From: Oasisia sp. SBJ-2009
Taxonomy: Eukaryota > Annelida > Polychaeta > Sabellida > Siboglinidae
Length of the DNA: 64,000 bases
Assembly (NCBI GenBank): GCA_964017155.1
Contig: OZ024865.1
Span: 13,617,029 to 13,681,028 of the forward strand
Direction of reading: 5' to 3'
Numbering within the stretch: the stretch's first letter is position 1; each line of letters begins with the position of its first letter. Positions 63,350-64,000 of the stretch are shown here, in pieces. The notes beneath the pieces were generated by a model. The model had not been told where the DNA came from. It worked only from the letters and a program-made list of their open reading frames with translations, and searched no databases. The translations under genes and the position numbers were made by a program.

Positions 63350-64000
63350 AGACATGGGGTCAAATACATTGAAATGTATTTAAATACAAATACTTTTGAA
63401 AAGTATTTCAAATACTTTTTCAAATACTTTTCATTTTCAGGAGATATTATAGGTAAAAGAAACAAAACGATATATCAAGCAGTTCATCTAGTTTTTTGCT
63501 ATTGTCTAAGTTGTCTGGTTACATTCAGTGGTCTAGTATCTATCTGGCTACTACTGCCCAATAGTATATGGGATAGTGCAAAGTCCTGCTGCAAGCTAAT
63601 TGAATGCAATGTTCCTTTTAATCATTCCTCCACACCCTTTTCACACAATCATGGCAATGTGGACAGAACCCACAGCCAAGCTTTCCATTCATTCACTGAG
63701 GATCACTTAACAATATCTGACTTGAATTGGGTTCTCCATTTATCATCTGTATCAATTAGGCTGCCCTACACACTGGGCTCAGTGATGTTTGAACAAACTC
63801 CACTGTGGCTTATTTAATTGGGGATACCTGGCTTGAACAAAGGGCTTGATAAACCAGTGCCAGGCTTCTTCCTCTATCACACAAAGGGAATTGGCTAGCT
63901 AGCTGGTGCCCAGGGTTTACTGGTTCCCATGTATGTGCTAAGCTGTGTAATTAAGTTCTTAGTCCCTGACTGTCACTGATATCACATTGGCTAATTTACC
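63350..64000. mobile_element. hAT-like element, left end (runs to or past the window edge)
   Basis: It starts CAGACATGGGGTCAAATACA, a hAT-type terminus, followed by palindromic AAGTATTT/AAATACTT sub-repeats up to about 63430. The right end is not identified and no transposase is recognisable in the open frame at 63341-63817. Confidence 0.5.

Noticed and set aside
63341..63817. 158-codon plus-strand frame
   Set aside because: It starts at an hAT-like terminus made of palindromic repeats and has no domain; probably chance within a non-autonomous element.

Overview
This is nuclear DNA from a eukaryote, most likely a marine invertebrate animal; the phylum cannot be fixed from the sequence alone. 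The evidence is GT-AG introns with conserved phase, GC-rich coding exons in AT-rich introns, many dinucleotide and tetranucleotide microsatellites, non-LTR retrotransposon fragments, a tRNA-derived SINE, hAT-like MITEs and three long minisatellites. There are no bacterial operons, rRNA genes or CRISPR arrays.

Layout: (1) 0-10 kb is mostly AT-rich. It holds a CR1/L2-like retrotransposon 3' end (about 0.5-1.5 kb), a candidate small two-exon gene on the minus strand (3828-4296) below a CCAAT/YY1-type promoter, an hAT-like MITE (7.3-8.4 kb) and a pair of CRE sites near 9.9 kb. (2) 10.1-32.2 kb holds two head-to-tail minus-strand copies of an SLC16/monocarboxylate-transporter-like gene, A (10504-21482, 487 aa) and B (23348-30361, 474 aa). 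Each has five coding exons with matching phases. The duplication also covers a 5' flanking block (probable promoter and noncoding first exon) and the 3' UTR. Gene A's introns have gained a nearly complete but broken non-LTR element (16.8-21.0 kb) and a 5'-truncated one (13.9-15.1 kb). Gene B carries two inverted copies of a TA-flanked MITE; one appears to supply the splice donor of exon 3, the other ends 18 bp from the acceptor of coding exon 1. (3) 33.2-58.0 kb is one large minus-strand gene assembled here from eight coding exons (34062-58030). It predicts a protein of about 3,098 residues with RG-rich and AT-hook segments, KRKY-type basic repeats and four separated pairs of C2H2 zinc fingers. 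This is a probable nuclear, chromatin- or DNA-binding protein. Its introns contain a 37-bp minisatellite of about 2.6 kb and several MITEs. (4) 58.0-64 kb is the upstream flank. It has a 32-bp minisatellite that begins about 11 bp from the first coding exon, a 43-bp minisatellite split in two, nested hAT-like MITEs and the start of another hAT-like element.

The two transporters are predicted plasma-membrane solute carriers and the zinc-finger protein is predicted to be nuclear; nothing in the sequence ties them into one pathway. The most unusual points are the MITE-derived splice donor in transporter B, an inverted copy of a 3' splice site inside the intron it terminates, and minisatellites that appear to have grown out of sequence next to splice acceptors of the zinc-finger gene. 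Exon models rest on my reading of splice signals, frame continuity and comparison of the two paralogues; no transcript data were available.
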